This document shows positions 19,346-28,418 of a DNA stretch of 64,000 bases, one piece after another (position 1 is the first letter of the stretch; each line of letters starts with the position of its first letter). This DNA comes from Neobacillus cucumis. Its GTDB lineage: Bacteria; Bacillota; Bacilli; Bacillales; Cytobacillaceae. The DNA lies in NCBI RefSeq assembly GCF_002860255.1, contig NZ_PGVE01000102.1, positions 62,001 through 126,000 on the forward strand, read 5' to 3'. Below the pieces are notes generated by a model that saw only the letters and a program-made list of their open reading frames with translations, had not been told where the DNA came from and made no database searches. The position numbers and the translations under genes are program-made.

Positions 19346-19765
19346 TTAAATATAAAACATATAACCTTCTGGCTCATGATCCTCACTATGGCTGGCCAAA
19401 TCTTCTAACGTCGTGTTGTCGAGCACATCTTTGATCGCATCGCGAATTCTGATCCAAAGCTCTCGCTTTGCTGGTTCTTCATCTTCTATTCCTTCAACAG
19501 GTGTTATTGGGCCTTCTAACACCCGAATAACATCACCTGCAGTAATTTGCGTTGGCGCACTTGTCAATTCATATCCGCCGTAAGCCCCTCTAATACTTTT
19601 TACTAACCCGGCATTCCGTAATGGAGCAATTAATTGCTCTAAGTAATGCTCGGATAGTTCATTTGCCTGAGCGATTGTTTTTAAAGAGGTAGGACCTTCA
19701 CCATGTTTTTTAGCCAGTTCAATCATAATTGTTAGACCATATCGGCCTTTAGTAGAAATCTTCAT
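19346..19765 (-). CDS. cymR: Cysteine metabolism repressor CymR (Rrf2 family)
   Basis: Rrf2-family winged-helix repressor that, with CysK, controls sulfur and cysteine genes. The 139-residue protein starts MKISTKGRYGLTIMIELAKKHGEGP and keeps the DNA-binding segment SEHYLEQLIAPLRNAGLVKSIRGAYGGYEL. There is no cysteine anywhere, so it cannot bind an iron-sulfur cluster like IscR, as expected for CymR. ATG at 19763-19765 fits AGGGGTG 6 nt upstream. Divergent from rarA, with its own promoter at 19839-19868. Confidence 0.94.
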   Translation of the reverse strand: MKISTKGRYGLTIMIELAKKHGEGPTSLKTIAQANELSEHYLEQLIAPLRNAGLVKSIRGAYGGYELTSAPTQITAGDVIRVLEGPITPVEGIEDEEPAKRELWIRIRDAIKDVLDNTTLEDLASHSEDHEPEGYMFYI

Positions 19766-19838
19766 TTCGCGCACCCCTATTCGTTAATATATCTATTATT
19801 AAATATAATCTCAGTTAATTGATAGGCATTAAAATTAT

Positions 19839-19868
19839 ATCATATTCTTCTTTAATATGCTTTTTCAA
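19839..19868 (-). promoter_or_regulatory. Promoter of cymR-iscS-mnmA
   Basis: TTGAAA (19863-19868), 18-bp spacer, TATGAT (19839-19844) on the minus strand, about 75 bp upstream of the cymR start. A TATAAT at an alternative register lies 5 nt downstream. Confidence 0.55.
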
Positions 19869-19990
19869 GGGAAAATGGTAAAGTTAAAGACGGAAGCTTT
19901 TGTTATTAGATGTCAAGTTAAGTATATCCATTAACATAGTACGGAATTTTTGATGCTAGAAAGTAAGTTCATTTTTTTGGAGAGATGATT

Positions 19991-21262
19991 ATGCAGCAAA
20001 AACCATTAGCATTCCGGATGCGCCCACGAACGATCGAGGAAGTAGTAGGACAACAGCATCTAGTTGGGGATGGAAAAATTATTGCAAGAATGGTGAAAGC
20101 TAAGCAGCTGACATCCATGATTTTATACGGGCCGCCAGGGATTGGAAAGACCTCAATTGCCAGCGCCATCGCCGGAAGTACCAAATATGCGTTTCGGACA
20201 CTGAACGCCGTTACCAATAACAAAAAAGATATGGAAATTGTCGCTGCGGAAGCAAAGATGTCCGGTAAAGTCATTTTGCTTCTTGATGAGGTGCACCGTT
20301 TAGATAAAGCCAAACAAGATTTCCTTCTTCCCTATTTAGAAAACGGAATGATTGTTTTAATTGGGGCAACCACAAGTAATCCTTATCATGCAATCAACCC
20401 GGCGATTCGCAGCCGCTGTCAAATTTTTGAACTTAAGCCTTTATCGCCTGATGAAGTCGAGCAAGCCTTATTGCGGGCTTTACAAGACGAGGAACGCGGG
20501 TATGGAAAAGAACGAGTAGCGATATCTGAAGATGCATTATCGCATTTTGCTCAAGGATCAAACGGTGATGTTCGAAGCTCCTTGAACGCCCTAGAGCTTG
20601 CCATTTTATCAACAGACAAAGATGATGACGGTGTCATCCATATTGATGTCGAGACAGCCGAGGAATGCTTGCAAAAGAAAAGTTTGGTTGCGGATAAAGA
20701 TGGTGATGGTCATTATGATGTCCTCTCAGCCTTTCAAAAATCTATTCGGGGAAGCGATGTGGACGCCGCACTGCACTATCTCGGCCGCTTAATAGAAGCG
20801 GGCGACCTGCCGAGCATCAGCCGCCGATTAATTGTCATTGCTTACGAGGATATAGGGCTGGCTAACCCCCAAGCAGGAGCAAGGACGTTAGCAGCCATTG
20901 AAACCGCTGAGAGAATTGGATTTCCTGAGGCCAGGATTCCGCTCGCAAATGCGGTAATCGAACTCTGTCTTTCACCGAAATCCAACTCTGCCGTTCTTGC
21001 CATTCAAGCGGCCCTTGATGATATACAAAAGGGAATTGTCGGTGAAGTACCGGATCATCTTAAGGATGCCCATTATAAAGGAGCAAAAGACCTTGGAAGA
21101 GGAATTGGATACTTATATCCACACGACTATGAAAACGGCTGGGTTCCACAGCAGTATTTACCAAATAGGCTAAAAAACAAAAAATACTATCAGCCAAAGA
21201 AAACCGGAAAATTCGAACAAGCACTAGCCGCAGTCTACGAAAAATTAACCAGATCCAAATAG
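19991..21262 (+). CDS. rarA: Replication-associated recombination protein RarA (MgsA/WRNIP1 family AAA+ ATPase)
   Basis: Clamp-loader-like AAA+ ATPase acting at stalled replication forks. Domains: Walker A YGPPGIGKTS (about residues 47-56), Walker B LLDEVHRLDKAKQD, sensor 1 IGATTSNPY, arginine finger NPAIRSRC, and the tetramerisation domain that includes ISRRLIVIAYEDIGLANPQA. The second ATG (19991) fits GGAGAG 6-8 nt upstream; the ATG at 19985 is too close. 423 residues. It is on the plus strand, opposite to cymR and convergent with the ABC exporter genes. Confidence 0.95.
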   Translation: MQQKPLAFRMRPRTIEEVVGQQHLVGDGKIIARMVKAKQLTSMILYGPPGIGKTSIASAIAGSTKYAFRTLNAVTNNKKDMEIVAAEAKMSGKVILLLDEVHRLDKAKQDFLLPYLENGMIVLIGATTSNPYHAINPAIRSRCQIFELKPLSPDEVEQALLRALQDEERGYGKERVAISEDALSHFAQGSNGDVRSSLNALELAILSTDKDDDGVIHIDVETAEECLQKKSLVADKDGDGHYDVLSAFQKSIRGSDVDAALHYLGRLIEAGDLPSISRRLIVIAYEDIGLANPQAGARTLAAIETAERIGFPEARIPLANAVIELCLSPKSNSAVLAIQAALDDIQKGIVGEVPDHLKDAHYKGAKDLGRGIGYLYPHDYENGWVPQQYLPNRLKNKKYYQPKKTGKFEQALAAVYEKLTRSK

Positions 21263-21265
21263 TAC

Positions 21266-21333
21266 AAACGGTGACAGGCACCATGTGAATTCTTCACATG
21301 GTGCCTGTCACCGTTTATTTGTCACCGTTTATT
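21266..21333. repeat. Near-perfect palindromic repeat with GGTGACAGGCACC core
   Basis: Two 24-bp arms beginning AAACGGTGACAGGCACC meet at a 3-bp centre (21266-21316), followed by a partial extra arm GTCACCGTTTATT (21321-21333). It lies between the convergent rarA and ABC permease genes and could fold as a bidirectional terminator. I recall GGTGACAGGCACC-type elements as dispersed in Bacillaceae genomes. Confidence 0.85.
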
Positions 21334-21364
21334 GTGTTTTTCTAGTGTTTATATGTTTATGTTT

Positions 21365-22315
21365 TTAAGCTGCTACGTCTCGTTTTTTGAAGACATAGAA
21401 AGCGAGGAACTGAAATAGTGCGAAGTAGAGGAACAGCATGATGATGGAGAAAGTCATGGTCATGCCTTCTACCATTGGGGTTCCTTCGTAATATTGTGTT
21501 AAATCTGTGTTGGCAAATAAAAGGTATTTTGCCCAGTCAAACTTCATCGCAAGCAAGGCCGTAAATTGACTGCCGGTAAACAGCAAAAACAAGGAGAGAC
21601 CGATCGCGAGTGAGCTGTTTCTAAACACGGAAGAGATCATGAACGCCATGGTAACTAGCATAATCATATCGATAGAACTTAGACCGTAAGAGATGAGCAA
21701 ATGGACGACTATATTTTGTTCTGAGACATGGCCATTACTATAATTTAAATAAGATACTGCCTTGTCAGGCATGCCAAACAAAACAGCCCCCAGTATACTG
21801 GAGAAAATAAATAAAATTGCAAGCATGAGCAAAGCAAATAATAGCACCGTTACATACTTCGCTAGTAAAATTTTAGTTCGATTTATAGGACGGATCAATA
21901 ATAGTTTGATTGTCCCCCAGTTAAACTCACTGGCCACAATGCCGGCGGAGACGATAATAATAAAAACACCTGCCAACACGATCAGCTGTGATGAATCCTT
22001 AACAAAAGACCAAACCGTATACTTCTCTTTTGGAGGGATCTTATGCTTGATTCTGTAATCGTTAATGGCAATTTCTTTTTGGAAATACTTCTTTTCCATT
22101 TCGGTCTGGCTTTTTGCCATCTGCTGCTTTAACGCATCATTTTCTTCCTTTAGGATTTGCTGCCAGTTTTTATCCTGCTGAGTATCCATATTATTTTGCT
22201 GGGACTTAATGATAATTCCAACTAAGGCTAAGGATAAAACCAAAATAGCAATCATGACAATGGTTCCAGGCCGTCTAAAAATTTTCATCCATTCATTTTT
22301 TACCAGATTAGCCAC
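21365..22315 (-). CDS. ABC-2 type transporter permease
   Basis: Membrane subunit of an ABC exporter, 316 residues. It has a first membrane segment near 18-36, then a long outside loop rich in charged residues (about 40-105: QQNNMDTQQDKNW, KYFQKEIAINDYRIK), then five more segments between about 110 and 310. The conserved FNWGTIKLLLIRPINRTKILLAKY lies before the second half, as in the ABC-2/NatB/BcrB group. GTG start with AAGGAGG 9 nt upstream, overlapping the end of the ATPase gene by 8 bp. Substrate unknown; bacitracin-type labels are unsupported. Confidence 0.85.
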   Translation of the reverse strand: MANLVKNEWMKIFRRPGTIVMIAILVLSLALVGIIIKSQQNNMDTQQDKNWQQILKEENDALKQQMAKSQTEMEKKYFQKEIAINDYRIKHKIPPKEKYTVWSFVKDSSQLIVLAGVFIIIVSAGIVASEFNWGTIKLLLIRPINRTKILLAKYVTVLLFALLMLAILFIFSSILGAVLFGMPDKAVSYLNYSNGHVSEQNIVVHLLISYGLSSIDMIMLVTMAFMISSVFRNSSLAIGLSLFLLFTGSQFTALLAMKFDWAKYLLFANTDLTQYYEGTPMVEGMTMTFSIIMLFLYFALFQFLAFYVFKKRDVAA

Positions 22316-23234
22316 GAACCGCCGCCTCCTTTTCAGATGTCACTTCAAGAAAGCGATCTTCTAATGTTTTAGCTGTTTCTTTTATCCCAAATATAGAGAT
22401 ACCTTCAGCGACAAATAATTTAACCAGGTTTGGAATTTCCTCTTTGCTCAGTTCCACCGATAAACCATTTCTTGAACGGTTTGCCTTCACATTTGGATAA
22501 TTTGCCGCCACAACAGTTAATGCTTTCTCACTCGGTACTACTTCTAGTTCATAGGTTACTTCCGCACCATGAACAAATTCCTGAACCAATTGAACATCTA
22601 TTAACCTGCCATCTTGGATAATTCCGATTCGGTCACACATCATTTCCATTTCAGAAAGCAAATGACTGGAGACAATCACTGCCATATTTTTTTCTCTCGC
22701 GAGCAGACGGACGTAATCACGAATTTCTCTGATTCCGGCAGGATCTAATCCATTGGTAGGCTCATCTAGAATAAGCACCTCAGGGTCATGTAAAAGGCAT
22801 TGGGCAAGCCCTAAACGCTGCCTCATACCAAGTGAATAGGTTTTGACCTTATCGTGGATTCGCGCTGTTAATCCTACCAATTCTACCGTTTCGGCTATTT
22901 TTTCCTTTGTAATACCTTTAGACATTCGCGCATAATGAACCAAATTCTGATAACCTGTCAAAAATTTATACATTTCAGGATTTTCAACAATGGCTCCAAT
23001 TTGCCCAACTGCATCTTCGAATTGAGATTTAATACTATACCCGCCAATAGTGATGTCTCCCGAGGTAATTCCCATTAAACCGACAATCATCCGGATCGTA
23101 GTTGTTTTCCCTGCACCATTCGGTCCTAAAAAACCAAAGACTTCCCCTTTATTAACCTGGAAGCTTATTTGGTCTATAATGGTCCTTCCTTTAATGACTT
23201 TAGTAACATCTTTTAATTCTACAATCGTTTTCAA
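22308..23234 (-). CDS. ABC transporter ATP-binding protein
   Basis: ATPase subunit of the exporter with the following permease. 308 residues with Walker A GFLGPNGAGKTTTIRMI, Q-loop IGAIVENPEMY, signature YSLGMRQRLGLAQ, Walker B LILDEPTNGLDPAG, H-loop VIVSSHLLSEME, and the about 90-residue C-terminal extension common in the bacitracin/Nat/Cyt export group. TTG at 23232-23234 was chosen because AGGAG lies 8 nt upstream. No two-component system or resistance gene is adjacent. The pair is not at this locus in B. subtilis as I recall it, so it may be a lineage-specific addition. Confidence 0.88.
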   Translation of the reverse strand: MKTIVELKDVTKVIKGRTIIDQISFQVNKGEVFGFLGPNGAGKTTTIRMIVGLMGITSGDITIGGYSIKSQFEDAVGQIGAIVENPEMYKFLTGYQNLVHYARMSKGITKEKIAETVELVGLTARIHDKVKTYSLGMRQRLGLAQCLLHDPEVLILDEPTNGLDPAGIREIRDYVRLLAREKNMAVIVSSHLLSEMEMMCDRIGIIQDGRLIDVQLVQEFVHGAEVTYELEVVPSEKALTVVAANYPNVKANRSRNGLSVELSKEEIPNLVKLFVAEGISIFGIKETAKTLEDRFLEVTSEKEAAVRG

Positions 23235-23315
23235 AACTCTCTCTCCTCTCAAACAACTTCCCCCTCATCCAAGTTTACCTGAGTCTAGTAAAAATTTCCT
23301 TCTCTATTCAAAAAA

Positions 23316-23344
23316 ATTATATTAAAGTGAACGTTCGTTTTAAA
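23316..23344 (-). promoter_or_regulatory. Promoter of the ABC exporter with GAACGTTC palindrome in its spacer
   Basis: TTTAAA (23339-23344), 17-bp spacer, TATAAT (23316-23321) on the minus strand. The spacer holds the palindrome GAACGTTC (23329-23336) next to another half (AACGAAC). Such sites are typical of TetR-family repressors; no regulator gene lies beside it, so regulation in trans is an inference. Confidence 0.5.
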
Positions 23345-23391
23345 ACGGCCTCAGATGGATTGTTACCTAAGACTCCAGCCCTAATAAAAAC

Positions 23392-23420
23392 AAAAACCCC
23401 AAACTTCTCAGTTTAGGGTT
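23392..23420 (-). terminator. tcdA terminator
   Basis: Minus-strand stem AACCCTAAAC/GTTTGGGGTT followed by TTTG, beginning 6 nt after the tcdA stop codon. Confidence 0.8.
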
Positions 23421-23426
23421 AATCAC

Positions 23427-24194
23427 TTATTTTTCGTCAGCAACACGCTGAATCTTAATGTCTTTTAGTAATTGTCTAACAACATAGCTTGCCATTATAA
23501 GACCGGCCGCAGAAGGTACAAATGCATTAGACGCTGGAGGCATTTGTGCTTTGCGAATCGGAGCATTCTCATTACCAACCTCTTTTTTGATATCCTCCCG
23601 AATCACAATCGGACTTTCATCAGAAAAGACGACAGGAATACCTTTATGAATTCGTTCTTTTCGAAGCTTAGTACGGATTACTTTTGCAATTGGATCCGTA
23701 TGTGTTTTCGAAATATCCGCAATTTGGAAACGAGTCGGATCCATTTTGTTTGCTGCACCCATGCTCGAAATAATCGGTATATTTCTTTTTAGACATTCTT
23801 TCATTAGGTGGATTTTATAAACAATAGTATCAGAAGCATCCACAACAAAATCCAAATTATGACTGAAAATTTCTTCATACGTCTCTTCTGTATAAAATAT
23901 TTTTAACGGAATGACTTCACAATCAGGATTGATGTCTTTAATTCGCTCCTGCATGATTTCTACCTTTGGTCTGCCTACCGTTGATAAAAGGGCAATTAGC
24001 TGACGGTTGATATTGGTAATATCCACATCATCTTTATCAATTAAAATTAATTTACCTACACCTGAACGGGCTAATGCTTCAGCGGCAAATGAACCGACAC
24101 CGCCGATTCCTAGAACAGCGACCGTACTGTTTTTCATTATATTTAATCCTTCTTTGCCAATCGCAAGCTCGTTTCGAGAAAATTGATGCAGCAT
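23427..24194 (-). CDS. tcdA: tRNA threonylcarbamoyladenosine dehydratase TcdA
   Basis: E1-like ATP-dependent enzyme that cyclises t6A to ct6A at tRNA position 37. The 255-residue protein has the nucleotide-binding VAVLGIGGVGSFAAEALARSGVG (about residues 28-50) and LIDKDDVDITNINRQ, then the conserved VVDASDT and SSMGAANKMDP. ATG at 24192-24194 was chosen because GGAGTG lies 6 nt upstream; the preceding 16 codons are not conserved. B. subtilis homologue is yrvM. It is directly downstream of the 6S RNA gene and has its own terminator. Confidence 0.93.
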   Translation of the reverse strand: MLHQFSRNELAIGKEGLNIMKNSTVAVLGIGGVGSFAAEALARSGVGKLILIDKDDVDITNINRQLIALLSTVGRPKVEIMQERIKDINPDCEVIPLKIFYTEETYEEIFSHNLDFVVDASDTIVYKIHLMKECLKRNIPIISSMGAANKMDPTRFQIADISKTHTDPIAKVIRTKLRKERIHKGIPVVFSDESPIVIREDIKKEVGNENAPIRKAQMPPASNAFVPSAAGLIMASYVVRQLLKDIKIQRVADEK

Positions 24195-24296
24195 GGTATT
24201 CACTCCAAATTTATAATCACTTATATATATTTTTACATTCATAAGGATATCTCATACTCACTTATAAAAACAAGTGAATTAGTAGGAATTATTTAT

Positions 24297-24325
24297 AAAA
24301 AAAACCTTTCGCCTAAACGAAAGGT
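24297..24325 (-). terminator. Terminator of the 6S RNA transcript
   Basis: ACCTTTCG/CGAAAGGT stem with a 6-nt loop and eight T on the minus strand, about 15 nt after the 3' end of the mature 6S RNA. Confidence 0.9.
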
Positions 24326-24340
24326 GATTTTCTACAAAAA

Positions 24341-24544
24341 TAAAGAGTCCCAATGGTGCCGTCGCTCTTGATCCTTCGTTTTGATCCCGCTACTAGCAGG
24401 TGGGTGTCCTGTTCCAGGTATTGTAAGTCCCTTTACCGTATAGGTGGGGCATTTACGCAATCCGAAAACGCTAGACTCCCGAATCTTAAATGTTCGGTCA
24501 AAACTTCAGGTAACACAACGTACATTTCAGGACTCTTCTTAATT
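24341..24544 (-). ncRNA. ssrS: 6S RNA (6S-1/BsrA type)
   Basis: About 200-nt RNA between aspS and tcdA, the locus of bsrA in B. subtilis. The ends pair (AGAGTCCTGAAATG near 24526-24538 with CCAATGGTGCC...GGGACTCTTT near 24341-24360). Conserved internal parts are GTTTTGACCGAACATTTAAG, CGGGAGTCTAG, CTTACAATACCTG and the CTAGTAGCGGGATCAAAACG side of the central bulge. 6S RNA mimics an open promoter and binds sigma-A RNA polymerase in stationary phase. It has its own promoter and terminator. Confidence 0.95.
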
Positions 24545-24550
24545 ACCTTT

Positions 24551-24579
24551 ATCATACCACAGTTTGAAAGGGTCTTCAA
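24551..24579 (-). promoter_or_regulatory. Promoter of 6S RNA
   Basis: TTGAAG (24574-24579), 17-bp spacer, TATGAT (24551-24556) on the minus strand, placing the start near 24544. It lies just after the aspS stop codon. Confidence 0.8.
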
Positions 24580-24602
24580 GGCATCATGAAAGCGAATTCC
24601 TG

Positions 24603-26372
24603 TTATTTATTGACATTTAATGACAAATTTAGTTCTTTCAATTGAGCTTCAGAAACTTCACCCGGCGCATCCGTTAACAAGCAGCTTGCACTTGCTGTTT
24701 TCGGGAAAGCAATGGTGTCACGCAGGTTGGAGCTGCCAGCTAAAAGCATAACCAAACGGTCAAGACCAATGGCGATACCACCATGTGGAGGTGTTCCATA
24801 TTCAAAAGCATTTAAAAGGAATCCAAACTGTTCCTTTGCCTCTTCTGGAGAAAATCCTAGAACGCTGAACATTTTTTCTTGAACCGAACGTTCGAATATC
24901 CGAAGTGAGCCACCGCCAAGTTCATATCCATTTAAAACAATATCATACGCCTGAGCGCGAACCTTTGAAGGGTCAGAATCCAAAAGTTCGAGGTCTTCTC
25001 TAAACGGCATAGTAAATGGATGGTGAGCTGCGTAATAACGGCCTTCTTCCTCAGCGTATTCCAACAGCGGCCAGTCAGTGACCCAAAGGAAGTTATACTG
25101 GCTAGGGTCAATAAGGCCCAATTCTTTACCAAGTTTTAGTCTTAAGGCACCAAGTGCGTCTGCCACAACACTCTTCTTATCAGCAACAAACAATAGTAAA
25201 TCTCCTTCAGACGCTTCAAGAGTAGCTTTAATTGCCTGTGCATCCTCTTCAGAAAAGAATTTTGCGATTGGTCCTTTTAAGCCATCAGCTTCAACCTTTA
25301 ACCAAGCAAGACCTTTTGCCCCATAAACAGCAACAAACTCTGTTAAGGCATCAATATCTTTACGGGAATATTTATCTGCCGCTCCCTTTACATTAATCGC
25401 TTTTACTTGGCCGCCATTTGCAACAGCTGCAGCAAATACTTTAAATCCGGAATCCTTTACAATTTCAGAAAGGTCAACAAGCTCTAGGCCAAAACGTGTA
25501 TCCGGTTTATCTGATCCAAAACGGCTCATCGCTTCTGCATAGGTCATGCGCGGGAAACTTGTTGGGACTTCTACCCCTTTAACTTCCTTCATCAACCCAG
25601 ACAGCATTGTTTCCATCATGGAAATAATGTCTTCTTGGCTTAAAAAGCTTGTCTCTATATCGACTTGAGTAAATTCCGGCTGACGGTCTGCACGCAAGTC
25701 TTCATCACGGAAACAGCGGGCAATTTGATAATACCGTTCTACTCCGCCGACCATAAGCAATTGTTTAAACAACTGCGGTGATTGGGGTAATGCATAGAAC
25801 TCTCCAGGATGAACACGGCTTGGCACTAAATAGTCACGTGCCCCCTCTGGGGTACTTTTTGTTAGAATAGGCGTTTCAATATCTAAGAAGCCTTCGCTGT
25901 CCAGATAGTTTCGAATATATCTAGTTACTTGATGACGCATTTTCAATGTTTCAAACATTACCGGACGGCGGAAATCTAAATAACGATACTTCAAACGAAC
26001 ATCTTCTGAAGCATCTGTCCGATCAGAAATCTGAAATGGCGGTGTTTTCGCTTCGTTAATAATCGTTACTTCTTCAGCCTGTACTTCAATCGTTCCTGTA
26101 GAAATATTTTCATTGATTGTTCCTTGTTCACGGCTAACCACTGTGCCGACCACATTTAGCACATATTCGTTTCGGATGGTTTCTGCTGTTTCGAGTGCTT
26201 CCTTCGAAGTATCTGGATTAAATACTACCTGGACAATCCCAGAACGGTCCCGCAGGTCAATAAAGATTAACCCGCCAAGGTCACGACGCTTTTGAACCCA
26301 TCCTTTTAATGTTACTTTTTCCCCCACTGCTGACTCTGGAACTTCTCCACAAAAATACGATCTGCCAAACAT
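24603..26372 (-). CDS. aspS: Aspartyl-tRNA synthetase
   Basis: Class II synthetase for tRNA-Asp, 589 residues, bacterial type. It has the N-terminal OB anticodon-binding fold ([28 protein letters not shown]), motif 2 [23 protein letters not shown] split by the usual loop, the bacterial GAD insertion (about 290-410) and motif 3 [15 protein letters not shown] near 525-540. It starts 14 nt after the hisS stop codon, so the two form one operon under the hisS T-box. Confidence 0.98.
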   Translation of the reverse strand: MFGRSYFCGEVPESAVGEKVTLKGWVQKRRDLGGLIFIDLRDRSGIVQVVFNPDTSKEALETAETIRNEYVLNVVGTVVSREQGTINENISTGTIEVQAEEVTIINEAKTPPFQISDRTDASEDVRLKYRYLDFRRPVMFETLKMRHQVTRYIRNYLDSEGFLDIETPILTKSTPEGARDYLVPSRVHPGEFYALPQSPQLFKQLLMVGGVERYYQIARCFRDEDLRADRQPEFTQVDIETSFLSQEDIISMMETMLSGLMKEVKGVEVPTSFPRMTYAEAMSRFGSDKPDTRFGLELVDLSEIVKDSGFKVFAAAVANGGQVKAINVKGAADKYSRKDIDALTEFVAVYGAKGLAWLKVEADGLKGPIAKFFSEEDAQAIKATLEASEGDLLLFVADKKSVVADALGALRLKLGKELGLIDPSQYNFLWVTDWPLLEYAEEEGRYYAAHHPFTMPFREDLELLDSDPSKVRAQAYDIVLNGYELGGGSLRIFERSVQEKMFSVLGFSPEEAKEQFGFLLNAFEYGTPPHGGIAIGLDRLVMLLAGSSNLRDTIAFPKTASASCLLTDAPGEVSEAQLKELNLSLNVNK

Positions 26373-26385
26373 GATGATCCCCCTT

Positions 26386-27657
26386 TTAAGCTTTCAATTC
26401 CTGGAATTGTTTTATGAATGTGTTTAAGTCTAATTCTACTTGTTCACCTGTAGCCATATTTTTAACATTAATTTTATTATTTTTAAGCTCATCGTCTCCG
26501 AGTATCGCAACATATTTTGCCTTTAAACGGTCAGCCGCTTTAAACTGAGCCTTGAATTTCCGGTCTAGGTAATCTCTTTCTGCAGAAAATCCAGCCATGC
26601 GCAGCTGTTGCAAAAGTCCTACTGTATAATCTTTAGCAGCTTCCCCAAGTGCCGCTAAATAGCAGTCGATTCCTTGATTGATTTCAAGCTCAATGCCTTC
26701 TGCGTTAAGGGCAGCAATAAACCGTTCAATACTTAAGGCAAAGCCAATACCAGGTGTTTCAGGACCGCCGATTTCTTCCGCGAGTCCGTTATAGCGTCCG
26801 CCTCCGCAAAGCGTGGTAATAGCTCCAAAGCCCTCCGCATTACTCATAATTTCAAATGCCGTGTGATTGTAATAATCTAACCCGCGAACTAAGTTAGGAT
26901 CGACTTCAAACGGAATATCTAGCATGGTTAAATAGTGCTGCAATTTTTCAAAATAGTTCTTTGAAAAATCATTTAAGTAATCTAGTATCGATGGTGCTGT
27001 TTTCATTAATTCGTGGTCACGGTCCTGCTTGCAATCAAGGATTCTTAGCGGATTTTTTTCCAGACGATTTTGACAATCATGACAAAATTCTCCGATCCGC
27101 GGTTTGAAATGATTCACAAGTGCTTCGCGGTGTGCCGTTCGGCTTTCTTTATCTCCCAAGCTGTTGATAATGAGCTTTAACTTTTGAAGTCCCATTTCTT
27201 TATAAAGATTCATTGCTAGAGAAATTACTTCTGCATCAATGGCTGGATCATTACTGCCTAAAGCTTCAACTCCAAATTGTACAAATTGGCGGAAGCGGCC
27301 AGCCTGTGGGCGTTCATAGCGGAACATTGGCCCCATATAGTATAGCTTTACTGGCTGGTTGGCAAGTCCAAACATTTTCTTCTCTACAAAGGAACGTACA
27401 ACAGCAGCCGTTCCCTCTGGCCTTAGTGTAATACTGCGTTTTCCTCTATCTTCAAAGGTGTACATTTCTTTTTGGACAATATCGGTGCTGTCCCCGACAC
27501 CTCTAGAAAAGAGGTCCGTATGTTCAAAAATTGGTGTACGGATCTCTTGGTATTGGTATTTTTCACAAAGTTCTCTTGCTTTCGCTTCAATTAGCTGCCA
27601 TTTTTCTACTTCACCTGGCAGTATGTCTTGCGTGCCTCTCGGGATGCTAATAGACAT
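26386..27657 (-). CDS. hisS: Histidyl-tRNA synthetase
   Basis: Class II synthetase for tRNA-His, 423 residues. It keeps [15 protein letters not shown] at the N-terminus, [13 protein letters not shown] (motif 1-2 region), [24 protein letters not shown] (motif 2), the HisA signature [32 protein letters not shown] (motif 3) and a C-terminal anticodon domain. AAAGGAGGT gives a strong ribosome site. The first gene of hisS-aspS, preceded by a T-box leader. Confidence 0.98.
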   Translation of the reverse strand: MSISIPRGTQDILPGEVEKWQLIEAKARELCEKYQYQEIRTPIFEHTDLFSRGVGDSTDIVQKEMYTFEDRGKRSITLRPEGTAAVVRSFVEKKMFGLANQPVKLYYMGPMFRYERPQAGRFRQFVQFGVEALGSNDPAIDAEVISLAMNLYKEMGLQKLKLIINSLGDKESRTAHREALVNHFKPRIGEFCHDCQNRLEKNPLRILDCKQDRDHELMKTAPSILDYLNDFSKNYFEKLQHYLTMLDIPFEVDPNLVRGLDYYNHTAFEIMSNAEGFGAITTLCGGGRYNGLAEEIGGPETPGIGFALSIERFIAALNAEGIELEINQGIDCYLAALGEAAKDYTVGLLQQLRMAGFSAERDYLDRKFKAQFKAADRLKAKYVAILGDDELKNNKINVKNMATGEQVELDLNTFIKQFQELKA

Positions 27658-27732
27658 GGTGGTTACCTCCTTTATAAACCTAAAGCTTATGTAAATATTG
27701 TTAATTGGACGGACTGTTTATTTTTGGAAAAC

Positions 27733-28015
27733 AAAAAAACTCCCATCCCTTGTAATATTACAAGGGACGAGAGTTTTTAATCCCGCGGTGCCACCCTAGT
27801 TGAAGAACATAAAAATGTTCCTCCTCTTAAACAGTTAACGCCTGCTACGTTCATCTCCTACTAAAGCAGCTGCTTTTTCAGAGAGAAGCCTACGGAGTGT
27901 TCTTTCACTAAGGTACATGTAGAAATGCTTTCAGCCTAAGGCATTCCCTCTCTTTTCATGAATAATCTTAATTACTGTGCTCCATCATTGGTTATTCCGA
28001 ATATGACTCATATTT
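27733..28015 (-). promoter_or_regulatory. T-box riboswitch of hisS-aspS
   Basis: The leader carries AGGGTGGCACCGCG (27784-27797) and a terminator (27733-27774, ACTCTCGTCCCTTG/CAAGGGATGGGAGT plus T-run). Stem I has AGTA opposite GAAAGAACAC between AATTAAG/CTTAGT and GGAG/CTCC helices. The specifier is not clear: CAC (His) at 27897-27899 or AAC at 27899-27901 are both possible in this register; GAC is absent. It should couple hisS-aspS transcription to tRNA charging. Confidence 0.93.
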
Positions 28016-28020
28016 ATATA

Positions 28021-28049
28021 ATAATACGGAGCAACAATGGTAATGTCAA
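28021..28049 (-). promoter_or_regulatory. Promoter of hisS-aspS
   Basis: TTGACA (28044-28049), 17-bp spacer, TATTAT (28021-28026) on the minus strand. Start expected near 28014, just ahead of T-box stem I. Confidence 0.85.
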
Positions 28050-28056
28050 GAGACAT

Positions 28057-28233
28057 TTAAGACCTTCCTAAATGTTTTTTTAACTTTCTGACATCACCCA
28101 TTGTTAGTCCAAATTCTGATCCAAGCTCAAATGAATTTGTATGACCCTCTTTTTGAATAAAGTCATGAAAATCCACCCCAAAAACACGGCCTTCCATGGA
28201 CTGTATGTTCATTCCCTTTTCACTAAACCTCAT
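28057..28233 (-). CDS. Small helix-turn-helix-like protein (YrzK-like)
   Basis: 58-residue protein starting MRFSEKGMNIQSMEGRVFG. ATG at 28231-28233 has GAGGTGA 6 nt upstream. The C-terminal third (SFELGSEFGLTMGDVRKLKKH) looks like a helix-turn-helix of the sigma region 4 or MerR kind: an alanine/glycine-type first helix, LT at the turn, and a basic second helix. It sits between dtd and the hisS leader, where B. subtilis has yrzK; the B. subtilis amidase gene yrvJ is absent. Function unknown and the homology is only suggested by position and size. Confidence 0.6.
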   Translation of the reverse strand: MRFSEKGMNIQSMEGRVFGVDFHDFIQKEGHTNSFELGSEFGLTMGDVRKLKKHLGRS

Positions 28234-28386
28234 ACCCAATCACCTCAGTCTTTTTTTCTAGTATCTCCACTTAATACAAAAATTTTGCATGTTGATGATA
28301 AATAATCAAGTGTTTATCGAGAAAATACTGCTTAAGACTTGTTTGATGAGTGGGCGAGGTATTTTAAAAAAACTTGTTGAAGGCAA

Positions 28387-28416
28387 ATAAAAAGCTTTGG
28401 CACGAATGCCAAGGCT
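28387..28416 (-). terminator. dtd terminator
   Basis: Stem AGCCTTGGCA/TGCCAAAGCT with a TTCG loop and TTTTATTT tail on the minus strand, right after dtd. Confidence 0.9.
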
Positions 28417-28418
28417 AT

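Noticed and set aside
24245-24602. Non-coding gap as an unknown RNA
   Set aside because: The sequence fits 6S RNA by end pairing, internal motifs and locus, so it is not novel.
28234-28418. Remnant of the yrvJ amidase gene
   Set aside because: No SH3b or amidase-3 coding traces were seen in any frame in this 185-bp gap.
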